NCBI GenBank assembly: GCA_018105865.1
Contig: CM030862.1
Span: forward strand, 8,164,479 to 8,228,478
DNA: 64,000 nt
Origin: Metaphire vulgaris
Taxonomy: Eukaryota; Annelida; Clitellata; Crassiclitellata; Megascolecidae
Direction of reading: 5' to 3'
Part shown: positions 11,564 to 30,905 of the stretch, one piece after another
How the letters are laid out: each line of letters starts with the position of its first letter
Numbering within the stretch: position 1 is the stretch's first letter
Position numbers and translations under genes: made by a program
The notes under the pieces: generated by a model
The model's database searches: none
What the model saw: the letters and a program-made list of their open reading frames with translations, nothing else
What the model was told of the DNA's origin: nothing

Positions 11564-11963
11564 ACTGAGACAATGTCTGATTTAATCCGATAAGCCTGTT
11601 GAGTCCATAAGTTCAATGTACAGTATAGGCTGCACTTTAATGGCCTAAGTATACCGGTAGTTACGAATGTTGTAATGGAAGAGTGGAAAACAGATGCGCT
11701 ATACTTGATGGCGGGTCGTGCCAAGATACTGCACAGGTACTGGAAAAGCCAGATCAAGATTTAATCTCCGCGCAATCGCTGATCAGAAACGAGCCTAGAA
11801 AGTTCACTTCTGATCTCTGAAATAAGTCACAAAACACAGAATATTTGACACGTCTAAAACGCACAACTCTCTACCATGACATTGCAAAATAAATTATTAG
11901 TTTTAAACTAGACTTTTATTCACTAAATGGTTCACACTAAGATCATATAAGAAAGAAAAGGTC

Positions 11964-12225
11964 AGACAGACAGACTGACTGACTGACTGACTGAATGAAT
12001 GAATGAATGAATGACTAAATGACTGACTGAATGAATGACTGAATGTCTGACTGACTGAGTGAATGAATAAATGACTGACTGAATGAATGACTGCCTGACT
12101 GAATGACTGAATGACTGACTGACTGACAATGAATGAATGAGTGACTGCCTGACTGCCTGACTGACTGGCTGACTGACTGACTGACTGACTGACTGACTGA
12201 CTGACTGACCGACTGACTGAAAGCT
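11964..12225. repeat. Tetranucleotide satellite (GACT/GAAT)n
   Basis: Interspersed GACT and GAAT units over about 260 bp, ending in a pure GACT block at about 12163-12218. Open frames across it are repeat artefacts. 12226-12824 contains no gene I recognise. Confidence 0.9.
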
Positions 12226-12824
12226 AGGATAACAGCTTGTGCAAATTCTAACGTGGTTAACTAACATAAATGCCGTAATGAGAAACTGAAAATCTTCCCG
12301 GACGACAAAACTTATAACCTTCTGCAGCGGGCAATTTTTCCACATGCCTTGCAGTGACTTCTGCTAAACAGCATCGGTTAACTCTCTCGCCCCTATTGGT
12401 CTTGGGCGTCCGTTCCATAAACCCTGGCCTCCTGGGGGAAATTATGGGGATGCTTGGCGCATTTCTTACATTGTTCTGAAGCACCTGCCCATATGTCACA
12501 CAATTCAGCAACGAACAATGGTTTGCTGTTTTAGCAGAAGAGCATTGGACAACTCTGGAATTTTAGAGTGTCCAATAGCATCGACCCTATCGCCGCCTCC
12601 CTGGCGTTATATTCTTTCACTGAATTCTGTTCCCAGAGCGTCACATTCTTTCTGAAGGAACATACCAAACAATGCCCCTATTCAGGCGTGCCCGCCTCCC
12701 GATTTCCCGCTAGTCATTCTTTCCCGAGATATCCCTTCAGGGCAAAATGGGTTTATGGGCAATTATTCGACACCTGCTATTAGTATCATGTTAACGTTAC
12801 TTGTTTGCTGGTATGCCTTCACGA

Positions 12825-13019
12825 CAGTGGCGTAGCCACGGGGAGGGGGTTTTGGGGGTTAGGACGGTTAGGTTTGGACGGCGCGAAAAAATATGTTATG
12901 TACGTATTCCCAGGCAATTTTTATTTTTTGAGGCGATTTTGGGGTGAAAACCTCTCCTTGGTGGTTATCGATGACCTTTTTTCAAAACCTCCCTTCCGGA
13001 AATCCTGGCTACGCCACTG
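12825..13019. mobile_element. hAT-type MITE, family B
   Basis: CAGTGGCGTAGCCACGGGGA ... CTGGCTACGCCACTG with a perfect duplication CTTCACGA (12817-12824, 13020-13027). Confidence 0.9.
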
Positions 13020-13261
13020 CTTCACGACAATTCAATCACTTCAGATGCTGAAAGGGGCATTTCAAATATGCATGTATACAATAAGCCACCAGAAATAAGA
13101 AATACAAAAAGTTATTTGAATCCATTGTAAGTTTAGACACCTGACGAAATCAAATATGCATGTATACAATAAGCTACAAGAAATAAGATTGTTCCGAAGA
13201 TCAGAGTTTCCAGCAACTTATTGGGCGACCAGTACCACTTCTGGTCGAAAGCGGGTTTCCC

Positions 13262-13286
13262 TATATATATATATATATATATACCG

Positions 13287-13337
<51 letters not shown>

Positions 13338-13378
13338 TATTATAATGTAATATGATTTGATATAATATAATATAATAT
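13262..13378. repeat. (TA)n microsatellite followed by a TATAA run
   Basis: Two TA blocks are separated by CCGTATAA, followed by a TATAATATAA-type run. No gene is present between 13028 and 13515. Confidence 0.9.
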
Positions 13379-13592
13379 AATTCGTGGCCGCTTTGGCGCA
13401 GACGGGATGTCACTATTCCGGCGAAATTTAGACATATTTATTATTATTTACGCTGGATAAATTATGCCCGCCAACGAACTGAGTTTACTTCCAAGCATAG
13501 TTAGTGGCTTGAGCTCAGGGCGCGATTTGTAGGGGGAAGGGGGAATTCCCCCACTGCCCAACTGCACCCCCTACTGCTGCATCTTCCAACAA

Positions 13593-22185
<8,593 letters not shown>

Positions 22186-22473
22186 CTGCACGAAAATCAG
22201 TCACATAGATCGATAAAAGTTTTTAAGCTTGTTTGAGAAAATCTGTGTTTTTTATTTTGCCAACGTTTTTATAAAACCATAAAAAACGTCAGAAAATATA
22301 AAACACGTTTAAAAACGTAGAAAATGTGGGGGAAATAAAAAAGTCGTAAAAAACGTGTATTACATCTATGGATAAAACTGAAGTCGTATATTTATTACGC
22401 GCAGCAAAACGTTCTTAGAATAAGACTTTACAAGCCTGTCTGTCGTAAACTGAAAATCAGACGAACTTACTGG

Positions 22474-22890
22474 CAGAGGCGTAGCGTCCCAATGGCTACT
22501 ATGGCTCTAGCCACGGGCAGTGTTTGTTAGGAGTTACCTCAAAATCCCCCCCCCAAAAAAAAAATCCAGAACTTACTTTTGCATTGATGCAAACTTTTCC
22601 CCTTCAAACAAGTCGATTTCCCCCGAAAGCCTCAATTTCCCCCCAAAGGCCTGGAGTCTGGATAAAACACTGGCCATGGGCGGCACACACGAAGGTGGTG
22701 GCAAATTTTGGAAGCAACCTTTTTTTCCTTGTCGGCGAGTTTTGGGAAAGGGCGGCAAAGTTTAGAGGGGGCGGCAAATTTAGCGGCGATGACCTTTTTT
22801 TGCTTGTCAGCTGCGACAAGAGTGAATTTTGGGCGGCGGATTTGCCAGGAGCCATGGGCGGCACGAATGCGCGCTGCGGCTACGCCACTG
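22474..22890. mobile_element. hAT-type MITE, family B, carrying a nested MITE
   Basis: CAGAGGCGTAGCGTCCC ... GCGGCTACGCCACTG with a perfect duplication CTTACTGG (22466-22473, 22891-22898). GATGACCTTTTTTTGCTTGT occurs at 22788-22807. Confidence 0.85.
22518..22672. mobile_element. MITE, family H (CAGTGTTT...GGATAAAACACTG), nested
   Basis: CAGTGTTTGTTAGGAG ... GAGTCTGGATAAAACACTG with flanks GCCACGGG / GCCATGGG (one mismatch), inside the family B element. Confidence 0.7.
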
Positions 22891-23406
22891 CTTACTGGAT
22901 CTGACAATGGACTATATCAGTGTTTTATACATGCCTGATAGGGGAGAATTCCCCAACCCCGAAAAATAAAACTACAAAAGCCTCTCAAGAAATTCCACCA
23001 CTGACACAAATTTTGCACTGAGCTGTGTTCCTTCCCCTCCAGCTAAGTCAATTTGCCCCCCTCCCCTCAAAGGCCTGGGGTCCCACTGGGTTAAAATATT
23101 ACGCCTGGGGTCCAAATGCAATAAAATGACACTGGGTTTTTGAATCGAGAGTTCTCAAAACTATAATATTGCGATTTTACTTTTCCAGTTTTCCAGTCAG
23201 TGTTTTATATATGCGACTAAAAAAATAAAACAAAAATGCATGCATCAGTAAAATGGCATTATGGAAGTTCGATTCTTTGCAGCCTGCATGCCTTCCCTGA
23301 CATCTCTCCTCTTCTGTCCGTAATCTTGGCATAGCTGTGGACTCATGGTCTTTATGAAACATACTAATTTTTTGTATTGCCTCCCCCAGCTCAGAGTCAT
23401 TCGGCG

Positions 23407-23578
23407 AAGGGGCGTAGCGACGGGGTGTATATCGATATACATGTATATACCCCCAAAATCAGACTACCTTAAAAATTTTAATGTGTTTTTTAAGATTTTC
23501 TAAGTTTTTAAAGATTCATACCTCCCCCATCACATTATCCCTCCCCCAAAAAAAATTAATTTCCTGGCTACGCCCCTG
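23407..23578. mobile_element. hAT-type MITE, family C (AGGGGCGTAGCGACGGGG)
   Basis: AAGGGGCGTAGCGACGGGGT ... CTGGCTACGCCCCTG with ATTCGGCG / ATTCCGCG flanks. Relatives are at 57465-57664 and 57882-57938. Confidence 0.75.
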
Positions 23579-23669
23579 ATTCCGCGTAGGTCTACACTTG
23601 ACATATCATCTGCATGCTTCTACCGAGATTCATGCTTTTTCTGCATGCGCCATGCTTACTTACTGGTTT

Positions 23670-23843
23670 TCACTTCCCGCTGGTCTTCCATTGGCGGGAC
23701 GCGGTAAAATCCAGAATCCAGATGGTTCTTCGTTCGGCAGCCATGGCGATTATAATTGGCATCGCAAAACAATATAACAACAGTGCGTATGTGAAGAACG
23801 CTATGCCGACTGCCTTAATATTCCATCCGCGTTGAGTTTCGTG
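23670..23843 (-). other. Candidate exon encoding a transmembrane-like segment
   Basis: In the minus-strand frame that closes at 23670, WNIKAVGIAFFTYALLLYCF and AMPIIIAMAAERR form a credible membrane helix with a basic C-terminal flank. A strong donor-like sequence GTAAGTAAG occurs just downstream, but in that frame a TGA comes first; donor GAA|GTGAAA would keep it open. The 5' side runs straight into a family A MITE. No homology recognised; it could be chance. Confidence 0.2.
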
Positions 23844-23852
23844 TCTTGAAAG

Positions 23853-24046
23853 CAGTGGCGGCTCCACAGGGTGTCCGGGGGGCCCGTGCCCCCTATTGAG
23901 TACCTGGTCCCTCCAGTGGCCCTCTGTTGGGACCTTACTATACTTAATGCTACATACAGTACATAACAACAAATGGTTGGCCCCCATGATTAGAAGTTGC
24001 CACTCCCAACGCCCCCCCCACTTGCCAAATCCTGGAGCCGCCACTG
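23853..24046. mobile_element. hAT-type MITE, family A
   Basis: CAGTGGCGGCTCCACAGG ... GGAGCCGCCACTG with a perfect duplication CTTGAAAG (23845-23852, 24047-24054). Confidence 0.92.
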
Positions 24047-24109
24047 CTTGAAAGCTGTTGGACTTTCTCTTCTTAATAGTGCTGCTCCATGATCGCATCT
24101 AACAGAGCT

Positions 24110-24400
24110 GCTCCGTGATCCAAACTCTATCCCTGGCAGGCCATGTCTTTGATCCCCTTCTCAAGGCCCCCCATTGTGCCCCAAGTCACGAACCTCCTTA
24201 TTTCCTGAAACGAGGTTTCGAATCAGTTGGCCCATATCTTCTGGAACGCTCTTCACACCAGAATACGTGATTTAGCCACAGTTGATTCTATGGTCCTCTT
24301 TTTGAAATGACTTAAAACTTTTCTCTTTGTCGACATGCAGTAATCATGCACAGAAGGATTGCTTCTGACCGATTTTCAAGAAGAGGCGCTATATAAATAT
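24110..24400 (+). repeat. CR1/L2 LINE 3' end fragment
   Basis: A frame near 24240 reads WNALHTRIRDLATVDSMVLF then LKTFLFVD, the usual last residues of CR1/L2 ORF2. It is followed by a 3' UTR ending GAGGCGCTATATAAATATT (24387-24405). Confidence 0.65.
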
Positions 24401-24878
24401 TCTTGTGCATTTCACACTGTACGTTGTATTACATTAGGCCCTACAGACTATAGGCCTAGTTGTGATGTGCGTGCAAAAACGATTAGAAAAATGTTTACCG
24501 AGAAAGTAGGCTACTGTAAATCGTCAGCAAAATTGCTCCAAAGCTAAATTTTGCGTCTGGGGACCGGGTATCCCACGATGCTCCCCAAGGCCCCAAGTTG
24601 GACTGTAAGTGATGTGGCCGCCCATTCTGGACACTATAACATATCAACTATTGAACATGCGAGAAAGCAACGTGCAGTCTTCAATAAAAATAAACCTGCT
24701 TGAAGCTGCTTCTAACACTTTGGCGCAAACTTGGATGAAAAAGTGGGGGCTCACCCAACCCCTATACTTTCCCCTTCCCTATGGTAGCCTCTCAAGAGGT
24801 GTTAGGGTTTCTCTTAGGCCGGGATGCCTAAGAGAAGTTTACGCCTACGTTCTAGCACACTTTGCTATCTAATCCTTC

Positions 24879-25076
24879 CAGTGTTTTATCCAGGCCTGTT
24901 AGGAGGGGAGATCCCCAAAAAAAGCCTCAAAATTCCCCACACAAAAAAATCCCAGCACTTACCCAAATTTTGCATTGAATTGTGTCTTTTCCTCTCCAAC
25001 CAAGCAAGTCGATTTTCCCTTCCGAGAGCCTCAATTTCCCCTCCCCCCAAAGGCCTGGAGTCTGGATAAAACACTG
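24879..25076. mobile_element. hAT-type MITE, family H (CAGTGTTTTATCC)
   Basis: CAGTGTTTTATCCAGGCC ... GAGTCTGGATAAAACACTG with flanks AATCCTTC / AATCCATC (one mismatch). Confidence 0.8.
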
Positions 25077-25351
25077 AATCCATCGATTGTCACAACTATT
25101 TTCGGCCTATTAAGAAGCTTATGACAATGTGACGTGATGTGACCATAGTATTATGACTCTATGAGTCTATGAGTCGGTCTAAAAGACTAAATTAAAACTA
25201 TTAATTCGTTTAGCGCAATCATAGATCCCTATTTTTGCAATCTGGTGTCTCTAATCGGCATAATACTCTATGTGGCTGTGGAAGATTTAATCTTTAAGAT
25301 AGGCAGAAAACGCTTCGAAAAGTTTTTGATGCTAACGCTTTCTAGTTTCAA

Positions 25352-25836
25352 CTGTCATTGGCGAAGCCACGGGGTGGGAGCAGGCCTGAGGAGAGGGGGT
25401 GCAGCCGGTACATTGTACCGAGGCCCATGGAGTTTTCAGGGGCCCAGATCCGGTGACAACAAGGTTTTTTTGCTTGTTAGGTTTTTCGGAGACTTGATAA
25501 ATTTTTCTTAAGGGCCCGCAATTTTTTTTGTTCCGGGGCCCGGAATTTCTCTCGGCGGCCCTGGGTGGGAGGAGGTCACGAAGCAATTCTGGATATGCGC
25601 AAAACCGTTGAGTGGCTGGGGGGTGATGATGGTGGTGGTGGTGGGTGGTGGTGGCTGCGGTTGTGGTGAGTAGTATTATGAGATCGAGGAGAATGGGTGA
25701 AAGGTCAAACCGATTGAACCGAAGAGGGGTTTTGCTCATCAAGATTTTGATGAAGTTACACCCGTAATGCCGATGTACCATGTATCTCCCATCCCACCCG
25801 CCCCAATCCCCATTCCGGAATCCTGGCTACGCCACT
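25352..25836. mobile_element. Composite MITE region (family B ends, family F core)
   Basis: A left end like ATTGGCGAAGCCACGGGG and right end CCTGGCTACGCCACTG enclose a segment (25383-25561) that recurs inverted at 58024-58255, with TCTCTCGGCGGCCCTG at its edge. A GTG/GGT microsatellite lies at 25620-25660. Confidence 0.55.
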
Positions 25837-25895
25837 GTCAGGTATATGGTCGAATTGATATTCACTCACGGATTCTGACTGCCGTTCATTGTCAC

Positions 25896-25974
25896 CTTCG
25901 ATCTTCGACGAAACTCTTTCCAGGCAAGTGATAATATCCGACAATCGATCAATTATTCCGTTCAGACCCAACAT
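25896..25974 (-). CDS. Candidate upstream coding exon (possible Ena/VASP first exon)
   Basis: The minus strand opens with ATG and reads MLGLNGIIDRLSDIITCLER then VSSKIE, ending in phase 1 at a good donor GAAG|GTGACA. The leftover G plus AA from the first EVH1 exon would regenerate the Glu of EQSII. The phase fits, but the peptide is unlike the short MSE start of vertebrate Ena/VASP, so it may be an alternative 5' exon or chance. Confidence 0.28.
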
Positions 25975-26710
25975 TCAGAAAAGTGTCCGCGTCTTTACCG
26001 AGTCGAGATTACTGCTTCTTGGAAGTTAGAACGGGTATCAAGACGCACGAAATAGTCACCAAAGATCCGTCAAAACAGAAACACAACTGGGTCCAGTACA
26101 GACAGACAGACAGCCAGGCAGGCGACCCGAGCTCTTTTAAAAATGCAGTAGCAAACGCAGTCACAGCGCGCATCAACAGGTATAGCTCATAAATACGTCT
26201 GACAAGTACAGTATAGGAAACGTTGAGTAGGCCTACACCTGTAGAGCTATTATCCCGATAGCCTCTCGTAGGCGATATAGACGTTGGCCAGGTGAAAAAC
26301 AGGCCTGGTTATCAGTAATCGATGACACGGCCGCTTAAGACGGGGCATAGGGCATATAGACGGGCCGACCGTCCCAAGAGACCGTCAAAAGCCTTTCGAA
26401 GGCCCAGCCGACGGATGGCCTGCGTAGTGATGCGAACAGCTCTGGCTTAGCTCTCCATTCAGAACGCACAACAACTCTCATGATAATGACGACGACGACG
26501 ACGACGATGATGATGACACACGGCGATTACAGAATTAGCAATCCGTTGTTCTGATAAAAAAATTTCCTTATATGACTGTCACGTGATAAGACATATTGTA
26601 GTAGAGGCGTCACTAGTCAGTCACTAAAGTTGGCGTAACCCAGTGCGGTAAAGCCATGGTGTACCCCCCCCCCCAAAAAAAAAGAAGTTACACCATGGAC
26701 CTGCCTGAGT

Positions 26711-27416
26711 TTAGTGATGGGCAACTAGTTAACTAATTAGTTACTAACTAAAAGTTTAACTACATTTTTTAGTTATCTTCATAGTTTAATTAATATGAAT
26801 TAATGTTAGTTTATGTTATGTAAGTTAATTATGTTAGTTTAGTTAAAATGCTAGTTTAACTGACAAATTTTAGTTAATAACTAAATTGTTTAACTGAAAC
26901 GTGTTAGTTGGTGACTTGGTGTCTCAATAACAGTACCTTTTTCATCAGTTATCTTTCCTTTCTGGTGGCGGCTCAAGAGGGGACCGTGCCCCTATTGAGT
27001 GCCTGGCTTTTCATCAATGCTATCATTTTTGCCTCCATGATTAGAAGTTGCCACTTGCCAAATTCCGCCACTGCTTTCTGGGTCATTTTTTCCAAGCAAA
27101 CAAACTTGACAAACTTGTGTTCCTGCAGTCCAGACTAACTAAGACTTAAATATTAAATATACAGTGACTAATAAATTGAATTCAATGGTTTATTGATTGA
27201 TATGTTCATGTTGCGGGCATCGTCTATATTTTCGTGAACACATACCTGATACCTGGAAAATAGTTGTAAAATTAGTTGCAAAAAGTTTAACTATATTTTT
27301 TTAAAGTTTAGTTAGCCATTTTAGAAAGTTAGTTTGCAACTAAAAACTTTACTACTTATATCTAGTTTAAATTTTGCTGTAGTTCAACTAATGTTTTTAG
27401 TTAGATTCCCATCACT
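26711..27416. mobile_element. hAT element with AACTAA-rich subterminal repeats
   Basis: TTAGTGATGGGCAACTAG ... GTTAGATTCCCATCACT with a perfect duplication GCCTGAGT (26703-26710, 27417-27424). Both arms are full of TTAGTTAAC-like words. A decayed family A MITE is nested at 26966-27073. Confidence 0.75.
26966..27073. mobile_element. Shrunken hAT-type MITE, family A, nested
   Basis: TGGCGGCTCAAGAGG ... GCCAAATTCCGCCACTG with CTTTCTGG on both sides (26958-26965, 27074-27081). It has lost about 80 bp internally relative to other copies. Confidence 0.75.
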
Positions 27417-27677
27417 GCCTGAGTCCTCCTGTACCAGTTCATACTTCATACGTACAAATGGAACCGCTTAGCCCACCCATATTTAATTTACAAACACCAA
27501 TGTTTTGGTGTCACCCCTTGAGATGTTGTAATTGACGACACCTGGTCCGGTCCGCACCCCCACCCTTCGCACCTCTATGGCGACGTCACTGAGCCATAGC
27601 CATAGCCTTTAATTGCGTTATTGGCAACTTTGGCAAAAATCCATTAAAAGATCAGTTTCAAACCGCTGGGTCACAGC

Positions 27678-27860
27678 CAGTGTTTTCTCCAGACTCCAAG
27701 CCTTTGAGGAGGGGAGGGGGATGGAGGAGGGGGAGGATATTACTTTGTTGGATGGGAAGAGACACAGATCAATGCAAAAATTTGTGTCAGTGCTGGGATT
27801 TTTGTGGGGGGATTTTGTGAGGCGAATCTCCCTTAATTTAACAGGCCTGATAAAGCACTG
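27678..27860. mobile_element. MITE, family H
   Basis: CAGTGTTTTCTCCAGACTCC ... GGCCTGATAAAGCACTG with flanks GTCACAGC / GTCTGAGC. A (TA)n run follows at 27871-27926. Confidence 0.65.
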
Positions 27861-27867
27861 GTCTGAG

Positions 27868-27928
<61 letters not shown>

Positions 27929-28161
27929 CCTACCTTTACAAAAGTATGGTCCATAAGTAATAAAAAACAGGTAAATTGAAAAGAAGACGTTTGCAGAATA
28001 TTTCGTAGGCATTGGAAAGTTACTTATCGTTTCAATATCTTCGCGGGCCAATTCACACCCTTTGGCGGTACGGATCTCGCCCGCTGGTCGCCATTTGAAT
28101 AGCCCTGTTGTGATTATACGAGACCATAACGTGTATATGATAATGATTTCTGAACGCTTGC

Positions 28162-28166
28162 AAAAA
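28162..28166 (-). terminator. Pol III T5 terminator of tRNA-Sec
   Basis: Five A on the plus strand, i.e. TTTTT on the transcribed orientation, 10 nt past the tRNA 3' end. Confidence 0.7.
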
Positions 28167-28175
28167 TGTTTGTTT

Positions 28176-28262
28176 CGCCCGAAAGGTGGAATTGAACCAC
28201 TCCGACGCTAATCGGCTACAGGTTTGAAGCCTGCACCCCGGACCACCGAGGCTCGTTCGGGC
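28176..28262 (-). tRNA. tRNA-Sec (anticodon UCA)
   Basis: The reverse complement reads GCCCGAACGAGCCTCGGTGG, CCGGGGTGCAGGCTTCAAAC, CTGTAGCC ... AGTGGTTCAATTCCACCTTTCGGGCG. At 87 nt it has the long acceptor stem, extended D-stem, long variable arm and TCA anticodon (28225-28227) of animal selenocysteine tRNA, matching the vertebrate molecule nearly base for base in the anticodon and T arms. Its presence implies the genome decodes UGA as selenocysteine. It is single and apparently intact. Confidence 0.97.
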
Positions 28263-28286
28263 ATTATAATATAGCCTTCGGATCAA

Positions 28287-28292
28287 TTTATA
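28287..28292 (-). promoter_or_regulatory. TATA box of the tRNA-Sec gene
   Basis: TATAAA on the minus strand begins 30 nt upstream of the tRNA 5' end. Animal tRNA-Sec genes are known to use an external, U6-like promoter with a TATA element near -30. I could not identify the proximal sequence element with confidence. Confidence 0.6.
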
Positions 28293-28552
28293 CATGGATA
28301 AACGGAATATCGTATTTAAAGGTATTTAATGTTTCCTGGTTTATTCATATATTTGGAGAAATATTTTTCTTACTTTGCTATTTCAAACATATAGGAAAGG
28401 CCCTAGAGTTTTTATAAAACGTTTCGGCAAGCATTACCTTGTAATAATTTATGACGATGTGTTTTAAAAGCTTACAAATTAAAATCATAATTTTTATAGT
28501 ATTCACTAGATGTCGTGGAACCGCCTCTGCGTCTGTCTACCTGAATCTACAT

Positions 28553-28742
28553 CAGTGGCGGCTCTAGGATTTGGCAAGTGAGAGGGCCGTTGGGGTGGCA
28601 ACTTCTAATCATGGGGGAACCATTTGTTGTTTAATGTATGTAGCATTAAGTATAGGGTCCCAACAGGGAGGGGCCACTGGGGGGCCAGGCATTCAATAGA
28701 GGGGGCACGGGCCCCCCTGTGCCCCCGGTGGAGCCGCCACTG
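28553..28742. mobile_element. hAT-type MITE, family A
   Basis: CAGTGGCGGCTCTAGG ... GGAGCCGCCACTG with a perfect duplication ATCTACAT (28545-28552, 28743-28750). Confidence 0.92.
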
Positions 28743-28765
28743 ATCTACATTCTACAACCTTGACC

Positions 28766-28954
28766 TAGTGGCAGCTCCAGGATTTGGCAAGTGGAGGGCC
28801 GTTGGGGTGGCAATTTCTAATCATGGGGGCCAACCATTTGTTGTTAGGTATGTAGTATTAAGTATAGGGTTTCAACAGCGGGGGCCACTGGGAGGGGCAG
28901 GCACTCAATAGGGGGCACGGGCCCCTCGGACCCCCTTCTGTGGAGCCGCCACTG
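28766..28954. mobile_element. hAT-type MITE, family A, adjacent second copy
   Basis: TAGTGGCAGCTCCAGG ... GGAGCCGCCACTG with flanks CCTTGACC / TCTTGACC, 23 bp from the previous copy. From 28963 to 30580 I see no gene; a 5' untranslated exon of nucleobindin could lie here unseen. Confidence 0.85.
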
Positions 28955-29246
28955 TCTTGACCACCACGGACTATGGACAGGGAGGCTATGGATTACGGAC
29001 TATGGATTTTCACCCAGATTGAACGCTCATGAATAAGCTGGTGCCACCGTGCCAGAGATGTAGTCAAGACCAGCAGTTCCGAGACCAAGACAAGACCATG
29101 CAGGTTCTTGATATCTAACATATTTTTGGGTTTCTGTGATGTTTGTGCCACCGAGTCTGTGTGTCCGAGATAAAAAAATAGTTGGTACGTATGATTCCAT
29201 GGAATATAATTTTACTATGTATGAATTCTATGATGATTCCACCAGT

Positions 29247-29305
29247 TGTGTATACCATAGACTTTAATATCATAAATTCATAATACTAAATCTATGGTGT
29301 ATACA
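29247..29305. repeat. Inverted repeat around GTATACCATAGA
   Basis: TGTATACCATAGACTTTAAT and its near complement (ATCTATGGTGTATACA) enclose ATCATAAATTCATAATA, giving a near-palindrome of about 57 bp. Confidence 0.6.
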
Positions 29306-30584
29306 GCGCTGTCATTTATATCATATGTAGCGGTTTCGTGGTAATAGTATTCTCTAGTCACTACAGAGCAATTAGTCAATTATTTTTTCTTACATGGTAT
29401 ATATTCTATTTTTTTACATAAAATACGTTTAAGCACTGAATGCAAGCCTGTCTTTTTTCCAAAGGCGGAGAAACGCTTTACAAGCAGTGTTACGTATGAT
29501 TTAAACGCCATATGTCAGTAGCAATCTGCAATCTTGTACGAGTATTTAGTTTGAATTAAATGAAAAGTAAATAGTAAAATCTGAAAAAGAGCGGAATGTT
29601 TTGGTTGTTTTTCTTTTTGATGTGAACATATTTCAGTTGTTTTAGTACAGCTGCCTGTTTAAAAGGTTGTAGCATCTATTTGTTAATTTATGTAGCACCT
29701 TTAGATAAACAGCATAATGCTACCCTCACCATCATTTTCATACTTTGATAACTATTAAATTTGAAAAGGCTCACGTAAATTTTACCTTATTGTTTTTGCC
29801 ATATGTGGTTCACTTAACTGATTTTATTTGCTGCTTTTTTGCTGCTTTTTATACATTAGAATGTTCATGCTCACATTCCCGGTGACATAAGGTGATAGTA
29901 GCCCCCATCTTTTCATCCCACAGTCAGGCAGGAAACCTTTTCTTTTGTTAGACTGGATATTTGGTCTCCTGTATCCACGTGTGATCATTGCCATGTTTCC
30001 CAAGTATTCACCGCTTCCATTTGCTGACCTTCAGGGTTCCTGTGAGCCTGACCGCCTCGTGTAGTGTCCTAGGTCATACTTCAGCCCTAAGACCTTTACC
30101 GTTGATGGCATACAAAGTAGTGTTATTGCATATTGTTGAGAATGTTTAACCAAAGTAGATGGCATCTGCATAACGTTAAGAAGAAGAAAATTACTTTTTC
30201 TAATGGTAAGGCAATTGGTGCCCAATAGAAGTGGGCATAATGATTAGAAAGATGGACAGCAGTTCTCTGGAGAACTTCAAAAGTCATGTATACTAAAATC
30301 CCGAAAGTATGCAGTTAACTGTCTCAAATTGGAAAAGTTAAGCAGCAGTAGCAGAACCAGAAATTTTGAAATGGGACTGAAGGCCTATGATGACAAGTAA
30401 AATGTCCTCAATTAAATATTTTACGTTCAAATAATATTCTGTTCTCTCTAGATCAGTGGTGCTATGATGTTAAAACTGCAAGTTTTGGATTTATATTACT
30501 TGCTTATGAGCTTTTGTCATAGTTTCATTTCTGGAACCAAGTTGGTATGTTTTTAAATAGTTGAGAAAAATGAAATGTACCGGA

Positions 30585-30790
30585 TACTTATTCAGAATGG
30601 AAGAAATAAGAAACCCAAAACGATTTTTCAATTACATACTAGAGTGGGAAAATCTAAAGAAAGACCGAAAAGATGATGGGTGGATGGTTTGGAAGAAGAC
30701 CTGAACATGGCAAGACTGAATCTTGATGGAAAAACTGACGGAAGACACGATAGCTGGACACAGCTGGAGAATGAAGACTTGACCTGGCCT
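30585..30790 (+). repeat. LINE ORF2 C-terminal fragment
   Basis: The frame reads KSKERPKRWVDGLEEDLNMA followed by a DGRHDSW segment, resembling the RGRPKxRW-x-D-x-x-x-DL end of LINE ORF2. A similar relic lies at 39290-39580. Confidence 0.45.
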
Positions 30791-30905
30791 GACCTATTAT
30801 GGCCTGACCTATTTAATGATTATTTTGTTGTGAGTTTCGGATTTTCAGACAATGGTCGTGATTTTGGTTTAGCTTTGTAAAAGACACTCGTTTCATTATT
30901 TGCAG

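Noticed and set aside
11962..12345. 127-codon minus-strand frame rich in SVSQS repeats
   Set aside because: Translation of the GACT/GAAT satellite.
28053..28295. 80-codon minus-strand frame
   Set aside because: It overlaps the tRNA-Sec gene; no protein support.
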